From Micromonospora sp. CP22 (lineage in GTDB: Bacteria; Actinomycetota; Actinomycetes; Mycobacteriales; Micromonosporaceae): a DNA stretch of 64,000 nucleotides. Made by a program: the position numbers and the translations under genes. The stretch spans positions 434,001 through 498,000 of the forward strand of contig NZ_VCJO01000002.1 of the NCBI RefSeq assembly GCF_009712475.1, read 5' to 3'. The notes beneath the pieces were generated by a model that saw nothing but the letters and a program-made list of their open reading frames with translations, was not told the DNA's origin and searched no databases. Shown in pieces: positions 55,107 to 63,293 of this stretch (the first letter of the stretch is position 1; the number at the start of each line of letters is the position of its first letter).

Positions 55107-56691
55107 GCCGTGGCCACCGGAGGCGGTCGAACGCTACCGCCGGTCGGGTTACTGGCGTGACGCGACGCTCGCCGATCTGCTCCGGGAGGTGGCCACCACC
55201 GACGGGGACCGGGTGGCGCTGGTCTGCGGATCTCGGACGGTCAGCTACGCCCACCTGGATGCCTGGGCCGACCGCCTGGCGGGTGGTCTGCACCGTCTCG
55301 GCATCCGGCGCGGCGACCGGATCGTGGTGCAGCTGCCCAACGTCCCGGAGTTCGCGGCGGTCTCCGTCGCCGCGTTCCGGCTCGGTGCCCTTCCGGTGTT
55401 CGCGCTGCCGGCCCACCGCCGCAGTGAGATCGCGTACCTCTGCGCACACACCGACGCCGTCGCCTACCTGACCTCGGGCACGGTGGCCGGCTTCGACCAT
55501 CGGCGGCTCGCCGCCGAGGTGCGCAAGGAGGTGCCGTCGCTGCGTCACATCCTCATCGCCGACGACGACGCCGGGGAGTTCACCCCGCTGTCCGCCGTGG
55601 ACGGCCCGCCGGTGCGGGTCGACGTCGACCCGGCCGAGGTGGCCTTCTTCCTGCTCTCCGGGGGCACCACGGGCACGCCGAAGCTGATCCCGCGTACCCA
55701 TCGGGACTACGACTTCCAGATCCGGGCGACGGCGGCCGAGATGGGTTTCGACGCCGACGGCGTCTACCTGGCCGCCCTGCCGGTGAGTCACAATGCCGCG
55801 CTCGGCTGTCCTGGCCTGCTCGGCGCGCTCCGGGTGGGCGGACGGGCCGTGCTGGCGTCGAGTCCCAGCCCGGACGAGGTGTTCCCGCTGGTCGCCCGGG
55901 AGCAGGTCACCCTGACCACCCTCATGCCCGCGTACCTGCCGCTCTGGTCCGACCTGGCCGGTGTCTTCGGCGCCGACCTGTCGGCGGTGACCATCGAGGT
56001 CGGCGGTGCGCCACTGGCACCGGCCGTCGCCCAGCGGGCCGAGGCGGCGCTCGGCTGCACGATCACCCGGTGGTTCGGCATGGCCGAGGGGCTGCTGGTC
56101 TTCACCCGGCGCGAGGACCCGCTGGAGGTCCGTACGAGCACCGAGGGCCTTCCCCTGTCCGCTGCCGACGAGATCCTCGTGGTCGACGACGAGGACCGCC
56201 CGGTGTCACCGGGCGCGAGCGGCGAGTTGCTCGCCCGGGGGCCGACCGTGCTGCGCGGCTATTACCGGGCCGCCGACTACAACGCCCGCGCCTTCACCGC
56301 CGACGGGTACCTGCGCACCGGTGACCGGGTACGCCTCGACGCCGACGGCCGGCTGGTGGTGCTCGGCCGCATCAAGGACGTCGTCAATCGGGGCGGTGAG
56401 AAGGTGCCACCCGAGGAGGTCGAGGAACACCTGCTCACCCACGATCAGGTGCGGGAGGTGGCGGTCATCGGGATCGCCGACGCGGTGTTGGGCGAGAAGA
56501 CCTGCGCGGCCGTGGTGGCCGCCGGTGAACCGCCGACGCTCGCGGCGCTACGCGACTGGCTCACCGGACGCGGAGTCGCCGACTACAAGCTGCCCGACCG
56601 CCTGGTCGTCGTCGGAGGGTTGCCACGTACCGGAGTTGGCAAGATCGACAAGGCCGCCCTGGTCGCCATGGTCACCGAGGCGAGGGCCTGA
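55090..56691 (+). CDS. Salicylate/2,3-dihydroxybenzoate-type aryl-AMP ligase (EntE/DhbE/PchD family)
   Basis: 533 aa from GTG 55090, which has GAGGAGG upstream. WPPEAVERYRRSGYWRDATLADLL, LLSGGTTGTPKLIPRTHRDYDF, LPVSHNAALGCPG, FGMAEGLLVFTR and NRGGEKVPPEEVEEHLL follow DhbE closely, with the same residue numbering. Asn235 for carboxylate/ortho-OH contact is conserved. Position 240 is Cys, as in salicylate-specific enzymes (Ser in DHB enzymes), and position 236 is Ala where Tyr/Phe is usual. It should adenylate a salicylate-like acid and load the N-terminal aryl carrier of NRPS-1 or the carrier at 58454. Confidence 0.9.
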   Translation: MLDGCEPWPPEAVERYRRSGYWRDATLADLLREVATTDGDRVALVCGSRTVSYAHLDAWADRLAGGLHRLGIRRGDRIVVQLPNVPEFAAVSVAAFRLGALPVFALPAHRRSEIAYLCAHTDAVAYLTSGTVAGFDHRRLAAEVRKEVPSLRHILIADDDAGEFTPLSAVDGPPVRVDVDPAEVAFFLLSGGTTGTPKLIPRTHRDYDFQIRATAAEMGFDADGVYLAALPVSHNAALGCPGLLGALRVGGRAVLASSPSPDEVFPLVAREQVTLTTLMPAYLPLWSDLAGVFGADLSAVTIEVGGAPLAPAVAQRAEAALGCTITRWFGMAEGLLVFTRREDPLEVRTSTEGLPLSAADEILVVDDEDRPVSPGASGELLARGPTVLRGYYRAADYNARAFTADGYLRTGDRVRLDADGRLVVLGRIKDVVNRGGEKVPPEEVEEHLLTHDQVREVAVIGIADAVLGEKTCAAVVAAGEPPTLAALRDWLTGRGVADYKLPDRLVVVGGLPRTGVGKIDKAALVAMVTEARA

Positions 56692-56748
56692 CCAGTCGGA
56701 CCGGGCGGGGCGTCGCCGCACAGATCGCGCCGGGGCTCACCGCCCCCG

Positions 56749-57354
56749 TCAACGGGCCCCGGCGAGCAGGGCGGACAACGTCGGCAGGTTCTCCGACAGC
56801 CACCGGTCCAGGTGGCTGTCGAACCGCTCGAAGTCACGCTCCAGCACGGACAGACCCCGGGTCGGCACCCGCGCCCCCAGTTCGACGAGCAGGGCCCGCA
56901 GGTGCAGGTCGACGGCGAAACGGTGCTCGGCGCTGGCGGCCGTCATCATCCCGACCGCTACCGTGCCGGTCAGCCCGGCCCTCGGCAGCAGGTCGAGGAA
57001 GTGCTTGAGGACACCGGAGTAGCTGCCCTTGAGCGTGGGACTGGCGACGACCAGCAGCTGCGCGGCCTGGGTACGGGCGAGCGCCCGGGTGACCGGGTCG
57101 GCGGCGACCGGATCGACCCCGGGCACGTGGAGGCCGAGCGCGGGCAGCAGGTCGGACAGGTCGATCACGTCGCACTGGGCCATTGGGTCGCCGTTCGACG
57201 GCTCCAGCCCGGCACGGATCGCGGCGGCGAACGCCAGCGCGATGCCACGGGTCCGGGACCCGGGCCGGGCGCTGCCCACCACCACCCCCACCCGGGGCGG
57301 GGACGCCACCACGGTGGACGCCGCCGGGCTCACCGTGGCGCGGACCGCCGTCAT
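56749..57354 (-). CDS. NADPH-dependent FMN reductase
   Basis: 201 aa. PRVGVVVGSARPGSRTRGIA (phosphate-binding loop) and VVASPTLKGSYSGVLKHFLDLLPR are hallmark segments of the flavodoxin-like FMN reductases (SsuE/MsuE type). ATG 57354 overlaps the stop of the flavin monooxygenase at 57351, as in ssuE-ssuD pairs. It likely supplies FMNH2 to the two LLM-class enzymes of the window. Confidence 0.9.
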   Translation of the reverse strand: MTAVRATVSPAASTVVASPPRVGVVVGSARPGSRTRGIALAFAAAIRAGLEPSNGDPMAQCDVIDLSDLLPALGLHVPGVDPVAADPVTRALARTQAAQLLVVASPTLKGSYSGVLKHFLDLLPRAGLTGTVAVGMMTAASAEHRFAVDLHLRALLVELGARVPTRGLSVLERDFERFDSHLDRWLSENLPTLSALLAGAR

Positions 57355-58454
57355 CGCGCCGGCTCCATCTCGGTCACCAGGCCACGCGCCCGCAGACGGG
57401 GCAGGACTCCCTCGCCGAACCGGTAGACCTCTTCGAGGTGCGGCTGACCGGACAGGATCAGATGGTCGACGCCCAACGCGTGCAGCTCGGCGATGCGGTC
57501 GGCCACCTCGTCGTGGCTGCCGACCAGCGCCGCTCCCGCCCCCGGCCGGACCAGGCCGTAACCCGCCCAGATGTTGGGGTGCGAGGTCAGCCCCACCGCG
57601 CTCTGCGCCAACGCGGTCATCCGGCGCTGCCCCACCGACTCGGAGCGCCGGAACCGGGCCTGCGCCTCGGCGATCCGGCTCGGCTCCATGCCGTCGAGCA
57701 ACTCCTGTGCGACCTGCCATGCCTCGTCGGCGGTGTCCCGGGCGATGACGTGGTAGCGGGTGCCGAAGGCCAGCGTCCGGCCGTGCTCCTCGGCGAGCCG
57801 CCGGGCCGCGCCGATCAGCTCGGCCAGGCCGGTGGGTGACTCCCCCCAGGCCAGGTAGACGTCGGCGTGGCGGGCGGCCACCGCCTGCGCGGCCGGCGAC
57901 GAACCGCCCACGAAGATGGGGGTACGCAGCGGGTACGGACGCGTCAACCGGCCACGCTCGACCTGGTAGTGCTCGCCCCGGAAGTCGAACTCACGCCCGG
58001 CCCACGCCTGGTCGAGGACCTGGAGCAGCTCGGCCGTACGCGCGTAGCGCTCGTCGTGCGGCAACGCGTCACCGTAGCGGCGCTGCTCGTCGTGGTCCCC
58101 GCCGGTCACCACGTTGAACAGCAGCCGCCCGCCGCTGATCCGTTGCAGGGTGGCGGCCATCTGCGCGACCAGCGGCGGCGCGATCAGCCCGGTGCGCAGC
58201 GCCAGCATGAACCGCAACCGGGTCGTCTGCGTGGCCAACGCGGCGCTGACCAGCCAGGGGTCCTCGCAGAACATGCCGAACGGCACCAGCGCCCCGGTGA
58301 AGCCCAACCCGTCGGCGGCCAGCGCCACCTGGGTCAGGTAGGCCAGGTCCGGGTCGCGTCGCGGCGGGCGGGCCAGCGGCTCACCGGAGGCCGACTTGGC
58401 CACGTCACGACCATCGCCGTGGGCCGGGATGAACCAGTACAGCGCGAGACTCAT
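57351..58454 (-). CDS. LLM-class flavin monooxygenase (SsuD/alkanesulfonate monooxygenase-like)
   Basis: 367 aa from ATG 58454. LALYWFIPAHGDGRD, LGFTGALVPFGMFCEDPWLVSAAL, ISGGRLLFNVVTGGDHDEQRRYGD, YPLRTPIFVGGSSPAAQAVAARHADVYLAWGE are signature SsuD segments. Lies between the FMN reductase and a carrier protein, coupled to both by 1-4 base overlaps, so oxidation of a carrier-tethered substrate, possibly at sulfur, is plausible. Confidence 0.9.
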   Translation of the reverse strand: MSLALYWFIPAHGDGRDVAKSASGEPLARPPRRDPDLAYLTQVALAADGLGFTGALVPFGMFCEDPWLVSAALATQTTRLRFMLALRTGLIAPPLVAQMAATLQRISGGRLLFNVVTGGDHDEQRRYGDALPHDERYARTAELLQVLDQAWAGREFDFRGEHYQVERGRLTRPYPLRTPIFVGGSSPAAQAVAARHADVYLAWGESPTGLAELIGAARRLAEEHGRTLAFGTRYHVIARDTADEAWQVAQELLDGMEPSRIAEAQARFRRSESVGQRRMTALAQSAVGLTSHPNIWAGYGLVRPGAGAALVGSHDEVADRIAELHALGVDHLILSGQPHLEEVYRFGEGVLPRLRARGLVTEMEPAR

Positions 58455-58726
58455 CACGGCGTCCCGGCAGCCGCTCCGAGCTCTTCCCGGATCAGCCGGC
58501 ACAGGCCGCGGGCGGTCGGCTCGTCGAACAGCTCGGGCAGCGGCAGTTCCACGCCGTAGCGCTGGTACGCGTCGGCAGCCATCCGCACCAGGTGCAGGCT
58601 GGTGGCGTCGTGGTCGAAGAAGTCCTCGTCGGGCGCGACGCTCGGCACGCCCAACACGGGGGACACGATCTCGGCGGCGACCTGGTCGACGGTCACCGCT
58701 TCCGGCTGGGACGACGATTCGCTCAC
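58454..58726 (-). CDS. Discrete aryl/peptidyl carrier protein
   Basis: 90 aa from GTG 58726 (overlaps the thioesterase stop). FFDHDATSLHLVRMAADAYQRYGVELPLPELFDEPTARGL is carrier-protein sequence with the phosphopantetheine Ser in T-S-L. The motif D-A-T-S-L is unusual against the common G-G-[HD]-S-L. Being coupled to a flavin monooxygenase and a type II TE, it is probably a station for on-carrier tailoring. Confidence 0.85.
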   Translation of the reverse strand: MSESSSQPEAVTVDQVAAEIVSPVLGVPSVAPDEDFFDHDATSLHLVRMAADAYQRYGVELPLPELFDEPTARGLCRLIREELGAAAGTP

Positions 58727-59481
58727 GTCAACTCCGATGCGATAGCGGCGTACACCGCCGCGGCGGATTCGGTCAGGAAGAAATGGCCTCCGGGGAAAAA
58801 CCGCACCTGCGACGGCGCGCTCGTGTAGTCCGCCCAACCGGCGAGGTCGGCCGGGTCGACGTGCGGATCCGACTCGCCACCGAACACGGTGACCGGCCAC
58901 GGCAGCAGCGCCCCGGCTCGGAACCGGTACGACTCCGTCATCGCCGCGTCGGCCCGCAACGCGGGCACCACCAGACTGAGCAGTTGCGGGTTGTCGATGA
59001 CCTCCATGGCGGTGCCGTTGAGCGCGGCGATCTCCGCCACCAGCTCGTCCTCGGGCAGATCCGCCACCGGACGGCCGAGGGAGCGACGTCGCGGGTGTGG
59101 ACAGCCCGACACGACCAGCCGCAGATCAGGCCCGTCGGCCGCGACCCGACCGGCCAGCACCCGCATCACCTCGTACGCGAGCAACCCGCCGCTGCTGTGC
59201 CCGAAGAACACCGCCGGCAGGTCGAGGTAGGGTCGCACGACCTGGGCGACCGCCCGGGCCAGCGGCTCGATCCGGGTGAACGGCCGATCCCGGAGCCGGT
59301 CCTCACGTCCCGGCAGTTGGAGCGCCACGACCTCGACGTGGTCGGGCAGGGCGGCCGGCCAGTCCCGGTAGGCGGAGGCACCGGCACCGGCGTACGGCAG
59401 GCAGAACAGCCGGTGGGTGGGTGCGGCCCGCCGGGCCCGACGCAGGTAGGGCGACTCGGCGGTGAACTGGACGACCGACAT
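58723..59481 (-). CDS. Type II thioesterase, second copy
   Basis: 252 aa. HRLFCLPYAGAGASAYRDWP (oxyanion), AVFFGHSSGGLLAYEV (GHSSGG), VTVFGGESDPHVDP (acid) and FFPGGHFFLTE (His). A GGGGGG stretch about 6 bases before ATG 59481 may act as ribosome binding site. It differs from the copy at 24031 and is cotranscribed with the discrete carrier. Confidence 0.9.
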   Translation of the reverse strand: MSVVQFTAESPYLRRARRAAPTHRLFCLPYAGAGASAYRDWPAALPDHVEVVALQLPGREDRLRDRPFTRIEPLARAVAQVVRPYLDLPAVFFGHSSGGLLAYEVMRVLAGRVAADGPDLRLVVSGCPHPRRRSLGRPVADLPEDELVAEIAALNGTAMEVIDNPQLLSLVVPALRADAAMTESYRFRAGALLPWPVTVFGGESDPHVDPADLAGWADYTSAPSQVRFFPGGHFFLTESAAAVYAAIASELT

Positions 59482-59493
59482 GCCGACCCCCCG

Positions 59494-59889
59494 TCACCTG
59501 GACTGCGGGCCGTCGACGCGCCGGGCCAGGCTCTTCGGTGCGACCAGGGTGTAGGAGATCCGGATCCACTCGGACATCTCCTGCCAGCGCTTCTCGTCGT
59601 CCTCGTCGGCGCGGACGCTGACCTGGACCCAGCCGTGCCGACCGAGGCCGTAGCGCATCGGCACCACGGACTCGTCGCTCGCGACCACCGCCTCCGCCTC
59701 GTCGCGGGGCAGCTTCACACAGATCGTGGTGCCCGGCGGTGACACGAAGACGAAGACCTTGCCGCGTACCCGGAAGGTGGGCTCGCCGCCCCAGCCCTCG
59801 ACGACCACGCACTCGGACTCCGGCAGCTCGGCCGCGATCTCGGCGAACCGCCGCAGGTTCTGGGAGGGATTGGGCACGGGGAGGGTCAC
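59494..59889 (-). CDS. MmcQ/YjbR-like protein
   Basis: 131 aa. Small protein with VVEGWGGEPTFRVRGKVFVFVSPPGTTICVKLPRDEAEAVV and HGWVQVSVRADEDDEKRWQEMSEWIRISY, typical of the YjbR/MmcQ family (CyaY-like DNA-binding-protein fold). The family is widespread in actinomycetes and has no established role in biosynthesis; MmcQ lies in the mitomycin cluster. It may be incidental. Confidence 0.75.
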   Translation of the reverse strand: MTLPVPNPSQNLRRFAEIAAELPESECVVVEGWGGEPTFRVRGKVFVFVSPPGTTICVKLPRDEAEAVVASDESVVPMRYGLGRHGWVQVSVRADEDDEKRWQEMSEWIRISYTLVAPKSLARRVDGPQSR

Positions 59890-59920
59890 GTCGGCACCTC
59901 AAGTCGTCTCGCCGCCCTGG

Positions 59921-60901
59921 TCACTCGGTATCGAAGCAGATCACCGGTGATGACACCACTGTCGTCGGTCGGCAATCGGCGACGTCCAGCGGTTCGCCCC
60001 AGGCACACAGCACGTCCCGCCGACCTCGGTAGGCACGCCGACCATGCGCGGTCAGGATGTTGTCGAGCACGAGCACGTCACCGGCGGCCAGCGACACCTC
60101 GACGGCGACCTCGGCGTAGGCGGCCTCGATGCCGGTGACCTCGGTGGCGGTCAGTGGCGACCCGTCACCGGCCTGCGTGTTGAACGCCAGGTCGTCCCCG
60201 AACGCCTGGCGCATCACCTGCCGCTCGACCGGGTCGAGTCCCCACTCGTTGAGGAACCCCGCGTGGTTGAACCAGCACGGCTCTCCGGTCTCCGGGTGAT
60301 GTACCACGGCGGCCCGTCGCCGTACGGTCCGCAGGGTCGTCCCGTCGAGCCAGCGATGGTCGACGAGTTCGCGGCGCAGCGCCTCGGCCAGGTCCGCCCG
60401 GGTGTCGACGCCGAACGCCTCCCGCCAGCCGACCCCGATCCGTTCCCGGAACGTACGCGCCAACAGCCAGCCCTGCGTACGCAGGCGGTCCCGGACCTCG
60501 GCCGGGACCCGGTCGAGCACCCGGCGGGCGTCGGCGAGCACGACCTGCCCGCCGGAGTCGGCCGGACGACGGCAGGCCACCAGCGCCACCCGGGGGATCC
60601 TGAGCCGGTAGCTCTGCTCGTGCTGCGGGCACAGTTCCCGGTCGGCGGGCCACTGGAAGTCGCCGTGCACGTCGTGTCCGTGGGCGGGGCGGGGCGCGAA
60701 CGGCTCGTGCGATCCCACGGCGACGTCGACCAGCGCCGCCCGGATCCCGGCCACGTCGGCGGCGTCCCGCACCGACAGTCCGCGCAGCAACACCGCCCCG
60801 GTGGTGTGCAGCAGCGTCCGCAGTTCACCGCGTCGGTGCCGTACCCACTCCACGTCGCCCGCGCCCGGCGGGACATCGACGGTGACGGGTCGGTTGGTCA
60901 T
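59921..60901 (-). CDS. TauD/TfdA-type Fe(II)/2-oxoglutarate oxygenase (SyrP-like)
   Basis: 326 aa from ATG 60901. RLRIPRVALVACRRPADSGGQVVLADARRVLDRVP, HHPETGEPCWFNHAGFLNEWGLDPVER, GDVLVLDNILTAHGRRAYRG are typical of SyrP-like hydroxylases that act on carrier-bound amino acids. The distal His (T-A-H-G-R) is present. The proximal metal motif, H-N-E-M-S-Y in SyrP-like enzymes, reads Q-H-E-Q-S-Y here, so the first His appears shifted or lost. It is divergent from the methyltransferase at 60981. If active, it may hydroxylate a residue at Cbeta. Confidence 0.85.
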   Translation of the reverse strand: MTNRPVTVDVPPGAGDVEWVRHRRGELRTLLHTTGAVLLRGLSVRDAADVAGIRAALVDVAVGSHEPFAPRPAHGHDVHGDFQWPADRELCPQHEQSYRLRIPRVALVACRRPADSGGQVVLADARRVLDRVPAEVRDRLRTQGWLLARTFRERIGVGWREAFGVDTRADLAEALRRELVDHRWLDGTTLRTVRRRAAVVHHPETGEPCWFNHAGFLNEWGLDPVERQVMRQAFGDDLAFNTQAGDGSPLTATEVTGIEAAYAEVAVEVSLAAGDVLVLDNILTAHGRRAYRGRRDVLCAWGEPLDVADCRPTTVVSSPVICFDTE

Positions 60902-60980
60902 CGTCCACCTCGCTACCCTGGTCGTATCGACGGCGCTGGTGCACGGTGGACACCCTAGTCCGGGAATCCGTGAGGCCGTG

Positions 60981-62069
60981 ATGACGCAACCCGATCCCCG
61001 CACCCTGGCGTTCTCGCTACGACTGTTCCGCACGATGCTCGCCACCCAGGAGATGTTCACCGTCTACCTCGGTGTCCGGCTGGGGCTCTACGACGCCCTG
61101 CGCGACGGTGATCCCCGCACTCCGGCAGAGCTGGCCGAGGCCGCCGAGGTCGACCCCCGCTACGCCCGGGAATGGCTGGAGCAGCAGGCCACGGCGGGCA
61201 TCCTGGTCGCCGTCACGGCTCCCGGTGACGCCGACCCCGACCGGCGGCGCTACGCGCTACCGGCCACCCACGCCACGGTGCTGACCGAATCCGACGATCC
61301 GGCGTCCATGGCGGCGCTGGCCGTGCTCCCCGTCGGCGGTATCGCCATGGCGCTCCCGCACCTGCTGGACGCCTACCGCACCGGTGGCCGGGTCGCCGAC
61401 GAGGTCTTCGGCGACGACTGGCTGCACGGCCACTCCGGCGCCAACCGCGCGCTCTACCGGCATCAGCTCGCCGGCTGGATCGAGACCTACCTGCCCGACC
61501 TGCACGCGCGGCTCTGCGAGCCGGGCCGGCGGGTGGCGGACGTGGCCTGCGGGGTCGGCTGGTCGAGCATCGCCCTCGCCCGCGCCTATCCGGGGCTGAG
61601 CGTGACGGGGATCGACATCAGCGCCAGCGCGATCGCCCTGGCCACCGGAAACGCCGCCCGAGCGGGGCTGGCCGACCGGGTCGGCTTCACCGTCGGGGAC
61701 GCCGCAGCCCAGCACGGCACGAAGGGGTACGACCTGGTCTGCCTCTTCGACGCGCTGCACGAGTTGACCGACCCGGTCGGCGTGCTGGCCGCCTGTCGTG
61801 AGTTGTGTGCCGCCGACGGCACGATGCTGGTGATGGACGCGAAGGTGGCACCGGCCTTCACCGCGCCCGGCGACGACGTGGAGCAGTTCCAGTACGCGAC
61901 GAGTGTGCTGCACTGCCTGCCGGCGGCGCGGTCGGTCGAGGGCGGTGGTCACGGCACGGTGCTGCGCCCGGACGACGTACGCGCGATGGCCGCCCGGGCC
62001 GGCTACGCCGCCACCGTGGTCGTGCCGGTCCCGGACCGCTTCCACCGCCTCTACCGGTTGATGGCCTGA
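60981..62069 (+). CDS. SAM-dependent methyltransferase (class I)
   Basis: 362 aa from ATG 60981. A helical N-terminal domain with FTVYLGVRLGLYDALRDGDPRTPAELAEAAEVDPRYAREWLEQ precedes a SAM domain: VADVACGVGWSSIALARAYPGLSVTGIDIS and LVCLFDALHELTDPVGVL. The family is found in actinobacteria, often with unknown substrates. It ends 4 bases before the convergent VOC gene. Confidence 0.85.
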   Translation: MTQPDPRTLAFSLRLFRTMLATQEMFTVYLGVRLGLYDALRDGDPRTPAELAEAAEVDPRYAREWLEQQATAGILVAVTAPGDADPDRRRYALPATHATVLTESDDPASMAALAVLPVGGIAMALPHLLDAYRTGGRVADEVFGDDWLHGHSGANRALYRHQLAGWIETYLPDLHARLCEPGRRVADVACGVGWSSIALARAYPGLSVTGIDISASAIALATGNAARAGLADRVGFTVGDAAAQHGTKGYDLVCLFDALHELTDPVGVLAACRELCAADGTMLVMDAKVAPAFTAPGDDVEQFQYATSVLHCLPAARSVEGGGHGTVLRPDDVRAMAARAGYAATVVVPVPDRFHRLYRLMA

Positions 62070-62073
62070 GCCG

Positions 62074-62463
62074 TCAGACCTTCCACGGGTCGTAGGAGCC
62101 GAACCCCCACACGTATCCCTCGATGTCGGCGCACGAGTAGGCCCGACCGCCGTGCGGCTGGTCGGTCGGCTCGTCGACGATGCGGGCACCGGCGGCGACG
62201 GCCCGCGCCGCGTGCGCGTCGACGTCGTCGACGATCACGTAGACGCCGCCCGGCCGGTTCTGGTCGGCGTCCAGGGGTGCCGCGTCGTCACCGACAGAGT
62301 CGATCATCAGCATGCCGGGGCCGTAGGTCAGTTCGGCGTGCGCCACCTTCCTCGGCCCCGCGTCGATCACCAGGCGGCGTTCGAATCCGAACGCCTCCAC
62401 CAGCCAGTCGATCGCCTTCGGCGCGTCGTGGTAGGCCAGGACGTGGATGACTGTCGAGGACAT
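62074..62463 (-). CDS. VOC/glyoxalase-like protein (PhnB type)
   Basis: 129 aa. VLAYHDAPKAIDWLVEAFGFERRLVID, VYVIVDDVDAHAARAVAAGARIVDEPTDQPHGGRAYSCADIEGYVWGFGSYDP shows the two beta-alpha-beta-beta-beta halves of a single-chain VOC protein. GGAGAAGAG precedes ATG 62463. A role in resistance, binding or isomerisation is possible, and it may not belong to the cluster. Confidence 0.85.
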   Translation of the reverse strand: MSSTVIHVLAYHDAPKAIDWLVEAFGFERRLVIDAGPRKVAHAELTYGPGMLMIDSVGDDAAPLDADQNRPGGVYVIVDDVDAHAARAVAAGARIVDEPTDQPHGGRAYSCADIEGYVWGFGSYDPWKV

Positions 62464-62507
62464 TCTCTTCTCCTTTGGTTTCGCCGCGCCGTTGGTTTCG
62501 CCGCGAC

Positions 62508-63293
62508 TCAGCGGCGGAGCAACCGCGCCGTCCGGCGACCGGCCACGCCGACCGCCACCAGCGCGAGCACGAGCAGGTAGCCGATGCTGATTACGGTGTT
62601 CCACCCCGGCGTGCCGACGGTGACGCCACGCAGAAGTTCGATGCCGTGATAGAGCGGGGTGCAGGCCACCAGGGCCTCCAGCACCGCCGGGTAGGTGCTC
62701 ACCGGCACGTACGCGCCGGAGAAGAGCAACAGCGCGATCTGGGCCAGCGTCACGTAGTCGAAGTGCTGCCAACTCTTCATGTAGGTGGCCAGGGCGAGCC
62801 CGACCGCGCCGAAGGTCACTCCCACCAGCACCGCGGCCGGCAGCGCCACCAGGGCCCGCAGCGGTGTGGTCACCCCGAGGGCGGTCATCACCACCAGGAA
62901 CGCCGTGCTGTAGAGGGTGCCCCGGATGGTCGCCCAGCCCAGCTCACCCCAGGCGACCTCCACCGGCCGCAGCGGGGTGTTGAGTGCCGCCTCGTAGAGC
63001 CGGGCGTACTTGGCCTTGGTGAAGAAGTTCGTGGTGGCCTCGGCGACGGCGCCGTTCATCGCCGAGGCGGCAAGCATCGCCGGGGCGATGAACGTCAGGT
63101 AGGAGACCGAACGGTCACCGAGCGGCACGGTCGACACGAGGGAGCCGACACCCCACCCGAGTGCGACGAAGTAGAGCAGCGGCTCGACGAACGCCGAGGC
63201 GACCAGGAGCCAGTAGCCCTTCTTGGTGTGCAGCACCCGGACGTTGCGTCCGGTCACCGCGGCGGATCGAGCCAGGATCGCGGTCGACAGCAT
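62508..63293 (-). CDS. ABC-2 type transporter permease
   Basis: 261 aa with about six hydrophobic segments (for example YWLLVASAFVEPLLYFVALGWGVG, LVALPAAVLVGVTFGAVGLAL, VISIGYLLVLALVAVGVAG). KKGYWLLVASAFVEPLLYF and TPLYHGIELLRGVTVG are typical of DrrB-like drug or polyketide exporters. ATG 63293 overlaps the stop of the second permease (TGATG). An export or self-resistance role is inferred from position. Confidence 0.88.
   Translation of the reverse strand: MLSTAILARSAAVTGRNVRVLHTKKGYWLLVASAFVEPLLYFVALGWGVGSLVSTVPLGDRSVSYLTFIAPAMLAASAMNGAVAEATTNFFTKAKYARLYEAALNTPLRPVEVAWGELGWATIRGTLYSTAFLVVMTALGVTTPLRALVALPAAVLVGVTFGAVGLALATYMKSWQHFDYVTLAQIALLLFSGAYVPVSTYPAVLEALVACTPLYHGIELLRGVTVGTPGWNTVISIGYLLVLALVAVGVAGRRTARLLRR

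Noticed and set aside
56692..56748. Terminator between the convergent aryl ligase and FMN reductase genes
   Set aside because: Only a 6-base GGGCGG/CCGCCC pairing with a long loop could be found, which is too weak in this GC-rich gap.
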